Assembly: GCA_021796455.1 (NCBI GenBank)
Contig: JAKACA010000010.1
Location: 1-41,175, forward strand
Direction: 5' to 3'
Source of the DNA: Actinomycetes bacterium
GTDB lineage: Bacteria; Actinomycetota; Acidimicrobiia; Acidimicrobiales; Bog-793
DNA length: 41,175 nt
Positions 8,201-15,563 of this stretch are shown one piece after another. The notes beneath the pieces are model-generated. The model did no database searches, had not been told where the DNA came from, and worked only from the letters and a program-made list of their open reading frames with translations. Made by a program: the position numbers and the translations under genes. Position 1 is the first letter of the stretch. Every line of letters starts with the position of its first letter.

Positions 8201-9328
8201 CCTGTCCAGCAGCTCGTCGAAACGCACCAGCCCCTTATCGGTGTGGACACGCATGTCGCCCGTGAAACAGGGATTGCTCGCGGTGATCCGACCCGTATTG
8301 GGTGCCGTGTGCCATTTGTTGATCGTCGTGTCGAACTGCAACCCAGGATCTGCACACTCCCAGGCGGCCTCGGCGATCTGGCGGAAGAGGTCGCGAGCCC
8401 TCACGGTCTCGACCGCCTCACCTGTCGTGCGTGCGACCAGATCCCAGCTGGCGTCCTCTACGACTGCCCTCATGAAATCGTCGCTCACCCGGACAGAGTT
8501 GTTGGCGTTCTGGTATTGGGTCGAGTGGCTGTCCGCGCCGTCCAGATCCATGTCGAAGCCCGCTTGCGCGAGCACGCGCGCCTTGCGCTCCTCTTTGGCC
8601 TTGCACCAGATGAATTCCCTGATGTCCGGGTGATCGACGTCGAGGATGACCATCTTGGCGGCTCGCCGCGTCTTTCCTCCAGACTTGATCGTGCCGGCCG
8701 ACGCATCGGCTCCGCGCATGAAGCTGACTGGTCCCGACGCGGTACCCCCGCCGTGAAGAGGCTCCCTTGATGAGCGGATCGTCGAGAGATTCACGCCCGA
8801 ACCCGAACCACCCTTGAAGATCGTCCCCTCTTCGACATACCAGTTGAGGATCGACGCCATATTGTCCTCTACCGCGAGGATGAAACACGCAGAGGCTTGC
8901 TGTGGAACGCCTTTCACCCCGATGTTGAACCAGACCGGGGAGTTGAAGGCTGCCTTTTGCTCGACGATCAGGTGCTTCAGCTCGTCGCGGAATGTCGCTG
9001 CCTCGGAGCCGTCCTCGAAGTACCCATCCTTGATCCCCCAGCTCGTGATCGCGTCGACGACGCGATCGACGACCTGGCGCAACGAGGTCTCGCGCTCGGG
9101 GGTTCCAAGCGCGCCCCGGAAGTACTTCTGGGCGAGAATGTTGGTGGCATTCATGCTCCAGCTCGCAGGCACCTCGACGCCGAGCTGCTCGAATGCAACC
9201 GCGCCGGTCCTGTAATCGGAGATCCTCGCCTCCCTCCGCTCCCAGGTCACGCTGTCGTAAGGGTGCTTGCCCTCCTCGGTGAAATGACGACGGATACCGA
9301 TCCCGAGACGCTCTCCTGCGACAGCCAT
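5264..9328 (-). CDS. nrdJ: Adenosylcobalamin-dependent ribonucleotide reductase, intein-containing precursor
   Basis: Class II ribonucleotide reductase reduces ribonucleotides to deoxyribonucleotides using a thiyl radical made from adenosylcobalamin. The 1354-residue product is a precursor. N-extein residues 1-353 contain SACFIL (C148, one of the redox pair), an intein fills 354-735, and the C-extein opens with CSEYVHLDNSSCNLASLN. Comparison with Thermotoga NrdJ assigns N352, C736 and E738 to the radical triad and C747 to the second redox Cys (same spacing of 11). APTGTISFLMDCDTTGIEPD is the phosphate-binding region. A linker with a 6-residue duplication follows, then a TSCPD-like region and a C-terminal zinc ribbon (CYAC, CYAC, C). 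The start at 9328 has AGGGGG upstream, and a NrdR-like box lies 48 bp upstream. No radical-generating subunit is needed or seen. Confidence 0.95.
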   Translation of the reverse strand: MAVAGERLGIGIRRHFTEEGKHPYDSVTWERREARISDYRTGAVAFEQLGVEVPASWSMNATNILAQKYFRGALGTPERETSLRQVVDRVVDAITSWGIKDGYFEDGSEAATFRDELKHLIVEQKAAFNSPVWFNIGVKGVPQQASACFILAVEDNMASILNWYVEEGTIFKGGSGSGVNLSTIRSSREPLHGGGTASGPVSFMRGADASAGTIKSGGKTRRAAKMVILDVDHPDIREFIWCKAKEERKARVLAQAGFDMDLDGADSHSTQYQNANNSVRVSDDFMRAVVEDASWDLVARTTGEAVETVRARDLFRQIAEAAWECADPGLQFDTTINKWHTAPNTGRITASNPCFTGDMRVHTDKGLVRFDELLDRAKRGEQFAVYTHDATGANPVEAAVLSHPEAIMVTGINDIVRLRFENGMELRCTPSHRIFTTNRGYVPAEEIQPQDDIKVLDVPAPALEADLALPAPSDGVGGIKWREAGESSSLLTQWSEELGHYLGWLVGAGSVSGSTVTTTYSSPEDRDEVLHGHALLLEKLTGGQLAKVCEEIAGGARLRVGGAAFMRFLSSLGFQHLFGSWQSVPVAIEQAPPFATAAFLRGLFDTEGSLSRDPEGGARVFLKSSSTEVLRGVQRLLATFGVSSRIERTRGEDEISSNLVIAAGSLRRFAAEIGFTLSTKSLLLAEVAASEPGGYGGTRYTTRLAERSYEGRELTYNLSEARNHSYLVNGVVVRNCSEYVHLDNSSCNLASLNLLSFIREGGSFDVESFRAAVEVVFTAQEILIGNADYPTEKIGDTTRRFRELGLGYANLGALLMSEGLPYDSEEGRAWAGAITALMTGAAYETSARTAARMGPFAGFHENRAAMLQVLRMHRAEVAKIDEELVPTELLSAAQETWDHTVELAEEHGVRNSQATVLAPTGTISFLMDCDTTGIEPDLGLVKTKKLVGGGTMSIVNQTIPRALRKLGYDADDVAAIVAYIDEHKSIVGAPHLRGEHLPVFACSMGDNVIHYLGHVKMMAAAQPFVSGAISKTINMPEYATVDEVEQLHIDAWQMGLKAVAIYRDNCKVAQPLSTTKKEGATAPSGEESAGGAVGRLSSIGRLSSTGLGAKEAELTAKIAELEDALKISRVTAPAATTRARLPRKRRSSTFAFRVADCEGYVTVGEYEDGSPGEVFMKVSKQGSTLSGVMDAFAISVSLGLQHGVPLSTFVRKYTNLRFEPAGITDDPELRLASSLVDYIFRRLALDYLSFDERLELGVLSTYERTQPTLPGLEDLDAGEASDIERERFGPGGDVASETGAKGSSTSSEPWHPAAPRPGQFENPDAPFCYACGNVMQRAGSCYACPSCGATSGCS
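6016..6051 (-). repeat. 18-bp perfect tandem duplication in nrdJ
   Basis: The unit ttgagctcagtcgaccga occurs twice with no mismatch. It is in frame and adds one hexapeptide copy (GRLSSI / GRLSST near residues 1094-1105) in the linker between the catalytic part and the TSCPD-like part of NrdJ. This is a flexible region, so the enzyme should tolerate it. Confidence 0.95.
7124..8269 (-). other. Intein (382 aa, LAGLIDADG type) inside nrdJ
   Basis: The segment from C354 to N735 has the protein-splicing blocks: A (CFTGDMRVHT), B (CTPSHRIF, the T-x-x-H motif, H432), and F/G (NHSYLVNGVVVRN before C736). Between them are two LAGLIDADG-like helices, LGWLVGAGSV near 502 and LRGLFDTEGSL near 600. In the first helix the usual catalytic Asp is Ala; in the second, a Glu remains. 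The penultimate residue is Arg rather than the common His. The +1 nucleophile is the radical Cys of the enzyme. The splice site falls between NP and CSEY. Inference: splicing-competent but probably a dead endonuclease. Confidence 0.93.
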
Positions 9329-9647
9329 TATCCCTGCCCCCTTCTTGTCCGGCGCAACCGGCTCCGAGTCTCACAACACAACATATAGTGGCTATGCGTC
9401 ATCACACCACCAGGTAAGGGGCAATTACAGCATCGTAGTTACGTCGTTGTCAATGAGAGCTGAACTGCTCCGATCCAGGTCAAGTGCCGCTCGCGAAGAT
9501 TCGCACTCGCTAGCAAGAGAACCGCGGGGAGCCATCCCCCCTTTTACACCACCAGAGTATTGCTGCGCTGTGTCACGCGTCGCAGAGCCCAAGCGCCTCC
9601 ACCAGCGGGACGAACAGCGCCGGTGAACGGTACGAGCACCTACTACG
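9329..9647. other. 319-bp divergent intergenic region nrdJ / glpK
   Basis: The region holds the NrdR-like box at 9376-9391 and, at 9526-9544 on the plus strand, a short GGGGA-loop-TCCCC hairpin followed by CCTTTT. The hairpin resembles a small intrinsic terminator or leader attenuator before glpK. I looked for the conserved core of a cobalamin riboswitch next to nrdJ and did not see it. A 93-codon open frame across it has no protein-like composition. Confidence 0.5.
9376..9391. promoter_or_regulatory. NrdR-box-like site upstream of nrdJ
   Basis: The 16-mer acacaacatatagtgg agrees at nearly all positions with the published NrdR palindrome (ACACWATATATWGTGT type). It lies 48-63 bp before the nrdJ start, where the repressor NrdR would block transcription. 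NrdR sites normally come in pairs about one helical turn multiple apart. I could not find a good second copy, which lowers confidence. The nrdR gene itself is not in the window. Confidence 0.55.
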
Positions 9648-11159
9648 GTGCCGACCGTGGAGCTACTCGTTACCATAGACGCGGGCACTACCGGCGTGAG
9701 GGCGATCTCCGTCGGACTTGACGGCCAGGTGCGAGACGTCTCCTATCGAGAGCTCACCCAGCACTATCCGGCTGCCGGGCTCGTAGAGCACGACCCGGGA
9801 GAGATCTGGCGGCTCGTCGAGACCACGCTCAACGAGCTAGTCGCGAGGCTCCTCGCAGAACCAACCAACTCGGTGGTGGCAATAGGCCTCACGAACCAGC
9901 GCGAGACCGCCGTCGCGTGGAGCCGTCGTACCGGCAAGCCGCTTCACAACGCGATTGTCTGGCAGGACCGGCGCACTGCCCGCCGGTGCAGGGAGCTCGA
10001 GGCTTCCGGCTTCCTGCCCTTCGTCCGAGAGAGGACCGGCCTCGTCCTTGACCCTTACTTCTCGGCCACCAAGTGGGAGTCGATGATAACCGAAGGCGAG
10101 ATCGATGTAGGCCCCGATCTCATGCTCGGCACTGTCGATGACTGGATCTGCTGGAACCTCACCGGCGGGCCGGCCGGCGGTGTGCACGCGACCGATGTTT
10201 CGAACGCATCGCGGACGCTTTGCTACGACATAGTCGAGATGGCCTGGTCCGAGCAGCTCTGCGACACCTTCAAAGTCCCGATGCGTGCGCTCGGAGACGC
10301 GCTTCCCTCCGCAGGCCGCTTCGGCGTCGTGAGCCGCGACGTCGCCGGGGGCTTGCTCGCGGGAGTGCCGCTCAGTGGCATCGCTGGCGATCAACAGGCG
10401 GCACTCTTCGGCCAGTGCTGCTTCGAGGTCGGGATGACCAAGGTCACATACGGGACCGGGGGTTTCGTGTTGATGAACCTCGGACCTAGCTGTCCGAGCC
10501 CAGCCGACGGCCTCCTCACGACAGTCGCTTGGGAGGTGAACGGAGAGACGACCTACGCGCTCGAGGGCGCGATCTTCTCCGCAGGCGCCACCGTGCAGTG
10601 GCTTCGCGACGGGCTTCGGATCATAGAGCGTGCCGAAGAGATCGCGTCTCTCGCGGAGTCGGTGGACTCGAGCGAGGGCGTCATCGTCGTGCCGGCCTTT
10701 ACCGGCCTGGGCAGTCCCTGGTGGGATCCCGGCGCGCGCGGAACCGTCGTCGGCCTTTCCCGGGGCACGAATCGGGCGCACCTCGCGCGCGCCGCGATCG
10801 AGGCGATCGCCTTCCAGACACGAGACGTGCTCGAGTCGATGTCTTCCTCGTCTGGCCATCTCGTGACAGAGCTGCGGGCCGACGGAGGAGCCGCAGCTAT
10901 GAGCCTCCTGTTGCAGACGCTCGCGGACCAGTCGCGGCTGAGGGTCGGACGCCAGCGAAGCGTCGAGGTGACCGCGCTCGGAGCCGCGATGCTGGCCGGG
11001 CTGGCCGAGGGCGTGTGGGCGTCGCCTGCCGATCTACGCCGCCTGGCTCCCGCTGACGTGAGCTTCGAACCGACCCTTCCTCAGGCAAGAGCTGACCACG
11101 ACTACGCGCGCTGGCTCGATGCCCTCAGGCGCTCGAGGGGTTGGGCCGCTGTCCGCTGA
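9648..11159 (+). CDS. glpK: Glycerol kinase (FGGY family)
   Basis: It phosphorylates glycerol to glycerol 3-phosphate. The 503-residue protein has the N-terminal phosphate-1 loop (IDAGTTGVRAISV), the glycerol-kinase-specific NQRET-x-W-x-x-x-TGKPLHNAIVWQDRRT block, SGIAGDQQAALFGQ, TYGTGGFVLMN and the C-terminal adenosine loop (RADGGAAAMSLLLQTLADQ). The start is GTG at 9648. No glycerol facilitator or dehydrogenase gene is next to it. The C terminus converges on plsC. Another FGGY sugar kinase is unlikely given the QDRRT block. Confidence 0.9.
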   Translation: MPTVELLVTIDAGTTGVRAISVGLDGQVRDVSYRELTQHYPAAGLVEHDPGEIWRLVETTLNELVARLLAEPTNSVVAIGLTNQRETAVAWSRRTGKPLHNAIVWQDRRTARRCRELEASGFLPFVRERTGLVLDPYFSATKWESMITEGEIDVGPDLMLGTVDDWICWNLTGGPAGGVHATDVSNASRTLCYDIVEMAWSEQLCDTFKVPMRALGDALPSAGRFGVVSRDVAGGLLAGVPLSGIAGDQQAALFGQCCFEVGMTKVTYGTGGFVLMNLGPSCPSPADGLLTTVAWEVNGETTYALEGAIFSAGATVQWLRDGLRIIERAEEIASLAESVDSSEGVIVVPAFTGLGSPWWDPGARGTVVGLSRGTNRAHLARAAIEAIAFQTRDVLESMSSSSGHLVTELRADGGAAAMSLLLQTLADQSRLRVGRQRSVEVTALGAAMLAGLAEGVWASPADLRRLAPADVSFEPTLPQARADHDYARWLDALRRSRGWAAVR

Positions 11160-11233
11160 TGCGATCCCGGTGCGGCGTCTCCGCGTGACCCCGCTGGCCG
11201 CCGCGCGGTGCTCGGGCGCGAAGTGGCCGTCGG

Positions 11234-11929
11234 TCACTCCTCCAGCTCTCCGGTAGCAGCCGGCGCATTGCCCGCTCGCGACGCGTACTGGTCGATGTAC
11301 TCCTGCCCGCAGAGCCGCTTGATCTCCGCCATAATCTCGTCCGTAGCCTCCCGCAGGGTGAGAGCATCCGCACTGTCGCGACCGCCGTACCGACCGTCCA
11401 GATCGATTGGCTCACCGAAGTCAACCTGCACGCGTTTGAACGGTCTGAGCGTCCTGGTGCCAATCGGCTGCACGTCGCGGGTTCCGCGGATCCCGGCCGG
11501 GATGACGGGGCATCTTGCGGAAAGGGCCAGGCGGGCGACGCCGGTACGTCCACGGTGGAGAAGACCGTCTGCCGGCCTCGTGCCTTCTGGGTAGATTCCG
11601 ACACATCCGCCAGATCGAAGAATGGCGAGCGCCTCGCCGAGGGCTCTCTCGGACGCTACCCCACCCCGGCGGTCCATAGGAATCTGGCCGAGCGCACGGA
11701 GGATCCAACGTGTCCTTCGTGACGTGAAGTACTCCGCCTTTGCGACGAAGCTTACCCGGCGTGGCAGCACGAGCGGGAGAAACAGCGAGTCGCAGAAGGC
11801 TTGGTGGTTGCTCGCGATGACGATCCCACCGGTGCGGGGGACGTACTCCAGACCGCTCACCGTGACGCGAAACGCCATGCGAAATAGCGGAGAGGCAACA
11901 GCCCGCACCACCCCGTAGAGCATGCTCAA
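11234..11929 (-). CDS. plsC: 1-acylglycerol-3-phosphate acyltransferase (PlsC family)
   Basis: This membrane-bound enzyme adds an acyl chain to lysophosphatidic acid or a related acceptor. The catalytic block I is NHQAFCD (H42 to D47, the H-x4-D spacing), followed by the EGTR block at 115-118 and a VIPAGI block. The Ser often found in block I is Ala here. The gene is the last of the minus-strand series beginning with the GT4 glycosyltransferase; a PlsC homologue also accompanies pimB in mycobacteria, so an acylation step in phosphatidylinositol-mannoside-like lipid assembly is possible (inference). The C-terminal 30 residues are polar and variable. Confidence 0.88.
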   Translation of the reverse strand: MSMLYGVVRAVASPLFRMAFRVTVSGLEYVPRTGGIVIASNHQAFCDSLFLPLVLPRRVSFVAKAEYFTSRRTRWILRALGQIPMDRRGGVASERALGEALAILRSGGCVGIYPEGTRPADGLLHRGRTGVARLALSARCPVIPAGIRGTRDVQPIGTRTLRPFKRVQVDFGEPIDLDGRYGGRDSADALTLREATDEIMAEIKRLCGQEYIDQYASRAGNAPAATGELEE

Positions 11930-12009
11930 GAATACTCACGGCCCACTCGTACGGCCGATCTGCTTCGGGCCATGTGAGCGAGGGCCAGATGGGCTCCCAC
12001 CCGGTGCTC

Positions 12010-13206
12010 TCAGAGCTTTGGCAACGCCTTACGCAGCATCCGCACGGCCTGAGCGATCCTCTTCTCGTTCTCTATGAGAGCAAAACGCACGTAGCCGTCA
12101 CCTCCGACGCCGAAGCCGACTCCCGGCGAGGTCGCGACTTTGGCCTCCGAGACGAGAAAGCGCGAGAACTCGAGCGAGCCCATCTCCTCGTAGGGCTCCG
12201 GGATCGGCGCCCAGACGAACATCGTTCCCTTCGGTCTCTCGACCTCCCAGCCGATGCGACTGAGTCCGTCACATAAGGCGTCACGCCGAGCGCGATAGAT
12301 CTCGTTCACTTCCAAGGGGTAGTCCGGCGACTCGTTCATAGCCACAGTGGCGGCTATCTGGATCGGCTGGAAGGTCCCGTAGTCGAGGTAGCTCTTGAGC
12401 TTCGTCAGCGCCTGAACCAGCTCGGCGTTTCCGAGAAGGAACGCGACCCTCCAGCCCGCCATCGAGAAGGACTTGGTCATCGTATAGAGCTCTACAGCGA
12501 CCTCCTTGGCTCCCGGTACCTCCAAGATGGAGGGCGGGCGGTAGCCGTCAAAGGCGGTGTCGGAGTACGCGAAATCGTGCACCAGCACCACCGAGCGCGC
12601 GCGTGCCCACTCGACGAGGCGTGCCATCGTGGGAAGGTCGATACAGGCAGTCGTCGGGTTGTGTGGGAACGAGAGGATCGCCACGCGTGGCTTGGGCCAG
12701 GCAGACTCCCACGCCTCGACCAAATTGGCAAAGAAACCCTCCCCTGCTCCCACCTCATCCGTGCCGAGCCCCTCCAGCCGCACGAGGCGAATATCTGCGC
12801 CAGCAAACAACGGCGCATAGATATGTATTGGATAGGACGGAGACGGAACAAGGGCCGTATCGCCCGGGCCGACGAGAACCCACATGAGATGAGACAGGCC
12901 CTCTTTCGCCCCAATCGTCGTTACGACCTCGGTGTCCGGGTCGATCTCGACGCCGAAGCGCCTCATGTAGAGGTCCGCGATCGCCTCGCGCAGCTTGGGG
13001 ATGCCACGGCTCGCGGAGTAGCGGTGGTTGCGGGGATTGCGAGCCGCCTCGGCTAGCTTCTCCACGGCGATGTCGGGGGATGGGATATCGGGGTTGCCGA
13101 ACCCGAGATCGATGACGTCCTCGCCCGCTCGGCGCGCTGCCAGTTTGAGCTCGTTTATCTCGGCAAAGACATAGGGAGGCAGTCCTGTGACACGCCGCAG
13201 TTCCAT
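12010..13206 (-). CDS. Class I/II PLP aminotransferase (AlaC / LL-DAP aminotransferase-like)
   Basis: The 398-residue protein is a fold-type I aminotransferase. It has [13 protein letters not shown] near the N terminus, the SFPHNPTTA strand with the substrate-binding Asn, VHDFAYSD with the Asp that pairs with the PLP nitrogen, and the Schiff-base lysine K245 in [12 protein letters not shown]. The FGNPD plus [10 protein letters not shown] pattern fits the AlaC branch (glutamate-pyruvate aminotransferase), but substrate choice cannot be proved. It lies 9 bp downstream of the LLM oxidoreductase in the same operon. Confidence 0.88.
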   Translation of the reverse strand: MELRRVTGLPPYVFAEINELKLAARRAGEDVIDLGFGNPDIPSPDIAVEKLAEAARNPRNHRYSASRGIPKLREAIADLYMRRFGVEIDPDTEVVTTIGAKEGLSHLMWVLVGPGDTALVPSPSYPIHIYAPLFAGADIRLVRLEGLGTDEVGAGEGFFANLVEAWESAWPKPRVAILSFPHNPTTACIDLPTMARLVEWARARSVVLVHDFAYSDTAFDGYRPPSILEVPGAKEVAVELYTMTKSFSMAGWRVAFLLGNAELVQALTKLKSYLDYGTFQPIQIAATVAMNESPDYPLEVNEIYRARRDALCDGLSRIGWEVERPKGTMFVWAPIPEPYEEMGSLEFSRFLVSEAKVATSPGVGFGVGGDGYVRFALIENEKRIAQAVRMLRKALPKL

Positions 13207-13215
13207 CGTCCGAGG

Positions 13216-13929
13216 CTAGCGCGCCGCCGATGCGAGCTCGATGCGGGCGCGCTGGGCCGCTGACACGACGGACTCGACCGACGGGGGCCAGCCCCACACT
13301 GCCCACGTGGCCCCCGCACGCGACAGAGATTCGAGGAGCTCGGGACCCGAGTCGTCTTTCGGGAACGGTCCCGCCCAGCTGACCGCAGCCCCAGTGGCGG
13401 CTATCTCGCGCACGCGGTCCGGTTGGGCGCCCCACAGGTTGAGAGTCACCCCGATCGAATGAGCCAGCTCGTTCGTGGCCCTGGTCCCGGCGCCGATCCA
13501 GGTCTCGATCCCAGCTCCTTTAAGCGCCGCGCCTACATCGTCCAGCCTGGTCCGGCGAGTACGCGCCGCCGGATAGGGGATCCCGAGCCGCTCGTTCTCG
13601 TCGGCGCTCGTCGAGTCGCCCGTCCCAAGCCCGGCAACCAGCCGTCCTCCGCCGATCGTTGCCAGACTGCTGAGACTGGCAAGCACTACCTCATCGGGCA
13701 GCAGCCCAATACGGGCGACGAGGGTGCCGACACGGATCTCCCTCGTCGCTGCGAGGACGGCAGCCACGATCGGATAGGCCGCGAGAGCCGGACGCTGCGG
13801 GCTCCCCGTCGGCCACAGGTGATCGAAAGCAAAGACCCCGTGTATGCCCGCTTTCTCTGCTGCACGGGCCGTGTCTATGACGGCACCGACGTCGGCGCTG
13901 AAGCTCGGCAGGGTGATCCCGATCCTCAT
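13216..13929 (-). CDS. LLM-class oxidoreductase (probably F420-dependent)
   Basis: The protein shows the luciferase-like monooxygenase barrel: MRIGITLPSF at strand 1, AAEKAGIHGVFAFDHLWP with the cofactor-side DH pair, IRVGTLVARIG and the GGGRLVAGLGTGDS turn. Such short actinobacterial members (237 residues) mostly use coenzyme F420. It is shorter than the usual 280-340 residues because the middle insertion regions are reduced. It starts 3 bp after the ROK kinase stop and so is in the same operon. Substrate unknown. Confidence 0.85.
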   Translation of the reverse strand: MRIGITLPSFSADVGAVIDTARAAEKAGIHGVFAFDHLWPTGSPQRPALAAYPIVAAVLAATREIRVGTLVARIGLLPDEVVLASLSSLATIGGGRLVAGLGTGDSTSADENERLGIPYPAARTRRTRLDDVGAALKGAGIETWIGAGTRATNELAHSIGVTLNLWGAQPDRVREIAATGAAVSWAGPFPKDDSGPELLESLSRAGATWAVWGWPPSVESVVSAAQRARIELASAAR

Positions 13930-13932
13930 CTT

Positions 13933-15009
13933 CTAGCTGGCACCTCGCGGGGGGTGAGATCGTGGCTCCTCGCCCGACCTCGAGGCTAGCGCGGAGCCCA
14001 TCGCTCGCGGCTCGGATCCCCTCGATGCAGCCAGAAGAGCTGCCCCGACCGCGCCGCCCCGATCTCCAAGCGCGGCAGCCGCGATCGTTGTCGTCGGCCG
14101 GTAGCCGTGGCCCTCGAGGTGGCTGACGAAGCAGTCCCGTACCGGCCCCAGCACTGTCTCGCCTGCTCGGCTCAGTCCCCCGCCGATCACGATGAGCTCC
14201 GGGTCGAAGATGCTTGCAAGGTTGCCGAGCCCTAGGGCGACAAAGGAAGCGAACTCTTCGAGAATCGCACCTGCCTCGCGATCATGGGCTCCGGCAGCCT
14301 CGACCACGTGCTCGCCCCTTATGCCAGCGGGATCGCCGCCCGCAATCTCTTGCACCAAGGTGGCCCGCCCGGCGAGCGCGGCCGCATGCGCGAGCCGCCC
14401 GAGTGCCGATCCCGAGGCGTAGAGCTCCCAGCATCCCCTCCGACCGCACCCGCAGTCCGGGCCGCTTGGGTCGATGACCATATGACCCAGCTCCGCAGCA
14501 AAGTTGGACTCTCCCCGCAGCAGCCGACCATCGGCGAGGATCGCCCCTCCGATCCCGGTGCCGAGAGCTACGAACACGACGTCGCGAAGCCCCAGCGCTG
14601 ATCCATGGCTCCACTCTGCCGCGCCGGCGCAGGTCGCGTCGTTATCGACATACAGCTCCACCGCATCGCCCAGGCGCTCCTGCAGCATCGTCTTCACTGG
14701 CGTGCCGTCGGCGGCGTGGAGATTCGGCGCGAACCGGACTACACCGGCGCCGTCGACGAGCCCCGCGATGCCGACGCCGGTCGGCACCGAGGCGAGCTCA
14801 CCGACCTCTTTCGCCTCATCGCGAAGGTCAGTAGCCCCGAACGCGGCCAGCAGGCCGCGGCACAGCTCCTCCAGAGTGTCGACGATGCTCCTGCCGCGAC
14901 CGAAGGTGGCAAGTCGCTGTTCCAGGAGCACGCGCCCATGGCGGTCGACGATGACTCCGAGAACTTTCGTGCCTCCGGCATCGATGCCGATAGCGGCGGG
15001 CGAGTTCAG
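13933..15009 (-). CDS. ROK-family sugar kinase (glucokinase-like), probable CTG start
   Basis: ROK kinases phosphorylate glucose or related sugars. The N-terminal ATP motif (AIGIDAGGTKVLGV) lies upstream of the first GTG at 14931, so the gene must start earlier. The only fitting place is CTG at 15009-15007, six bases after GGAGGG and overlapping the upstream TGA stop. This gives 358 residues. Other marks are VDNDATCAGAAEW, FVALGTGIGGAI and the zinc site CGCGRRGCWE. The C-terminal 40 residues are Ala/Ser/Arg-rich and likely disordered. It sits between the SRPBCC and LLM genes, translationally coupled to the former. Confidence 0.85.
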   Translation of the reverse strand: MNSPAAIGIDAGGTKVLGVIVDRHGRVLLEQRLATFGRGRSIVDTLEELCRGLLAAFGATDLRDEAKEVGELASVPTGVGIAGLVDGAGVVRFAPNLHAADGTPVKTMLQERLGDAVELYVDNDATCAGAAEWSHGSALGLRDVVFVALGTGIGGAILADGRLLRGESNFAAELGHMVIDPSGPDCGCGRRGCWELYASGSALGRLAHAAALAGRATLVQEIAGGDPAGIRGEHVVEAAGAHDREAGAILEEFASFVALGLGNLASIFDPELIVIGGGLSRAGETVLGPVRDCFVSHLEGHGYRPTTTIAAAALGDRGGAVGAALLAASRGSEPRAMGSALASRSGEEPRSHPPRGAS

Positions 15010-15449
15010 GTGTCGCCCTCCACCTTCGCCTTTAGATCCCGGATCGCGGCGTGCAAGATGTTCCCTTCCGCACGCCGCTTAATGAACCCCGGTAGCGGAA
15101 CCCTCAGCTCGACGACGAGACTGTAGGTGATCTCCGTGCCACCACCGGGTGCCTCGGCGAAGCGGTAGAAGCCGTCAAGGCGCTCCGTGATATCCCCGCT
15201 CCGCTGCACCCAGGCGAACTGCTCTGGAGCTTTCGAGTAGTCATACACAAGGGTGTAGTTGGTGGAGCGACCAAAGGCGGCTGCCCTGAAGGCCACGACG
15301 ACGGGGCGGCCCTGCTCGTCCCGCTCGATGACGTTCACCTCTTTCAGATCCGCCACCCACTCCGGATAGCGTTCTATTGCGGCCACCGTCTCGAAGCAGC
15401 GAGCAGGGGAAGCCTCCACGACCATCGCCTCGGTAGTCTGCTCCGCCAC
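15006..15449 (-). CDS. SRPBCC-fold (START-like) protein
   Basis: The 147 residues start at GTG 15449 with GGGAGGA just upstream. They match the polyketide cyclase / START-like small-ligand fold: VVEASPARCFETVAAIERYPEWVADLKEVNV, a central run of beta strands and a long C-terminal helix (GFIKRRAEGNILHAAIRDLKAKV). The mycobacterial homologue next to pimB (the TB16.3 type) has the same arrangement, so a role with lipid or isoprenoid ligands in envelope building is plausible but unproven. It is coupled to the ROK kinase by overlap. Confidence 0.82.
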   Translation of the reverse strand: MAEQTTEAMVVEASPARCFETVAAIERYPEWVADLKEVNVIERDEQGRPVVVAFRAAAFGRSTNYTLVYDYSKAPEQFAWVQRSGDITERLDGFYRFAEAPGGGTEITYSLVVELRVPLPGFIKRRAEGNILHAAIRDLKAKVEGDT

Positions 15450-15563
15450 TGGTCCTCCCTTCTAGGATGCTCGACCGTCGGCACTGCTCAGTGTGAAGTA
15501 CCGAGCCAGGACAGTACCCGGCCAGCGACATCCCGCGCCCGATACGCCGTGCCAATGGCATGC

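Noticed and set aside
7124-8269. Intein as a split or mobile insertion element with its own promoter
   Set aside because: The frame is continuous with both exteins and there are no terminal repeats; it is a protein-splicing element.
9345-9626. 93-codon open frame in the nrdJ/glpK spacer
   Set aside because: No ribosome site, no recognisable domain, and it covers the regulatory region.
9329-9647. Cobalamin riboswitch next to the B12-dependent reductase
   Set aside because: I could not find the conserved B12-box core; a covariance-model search would settle it.
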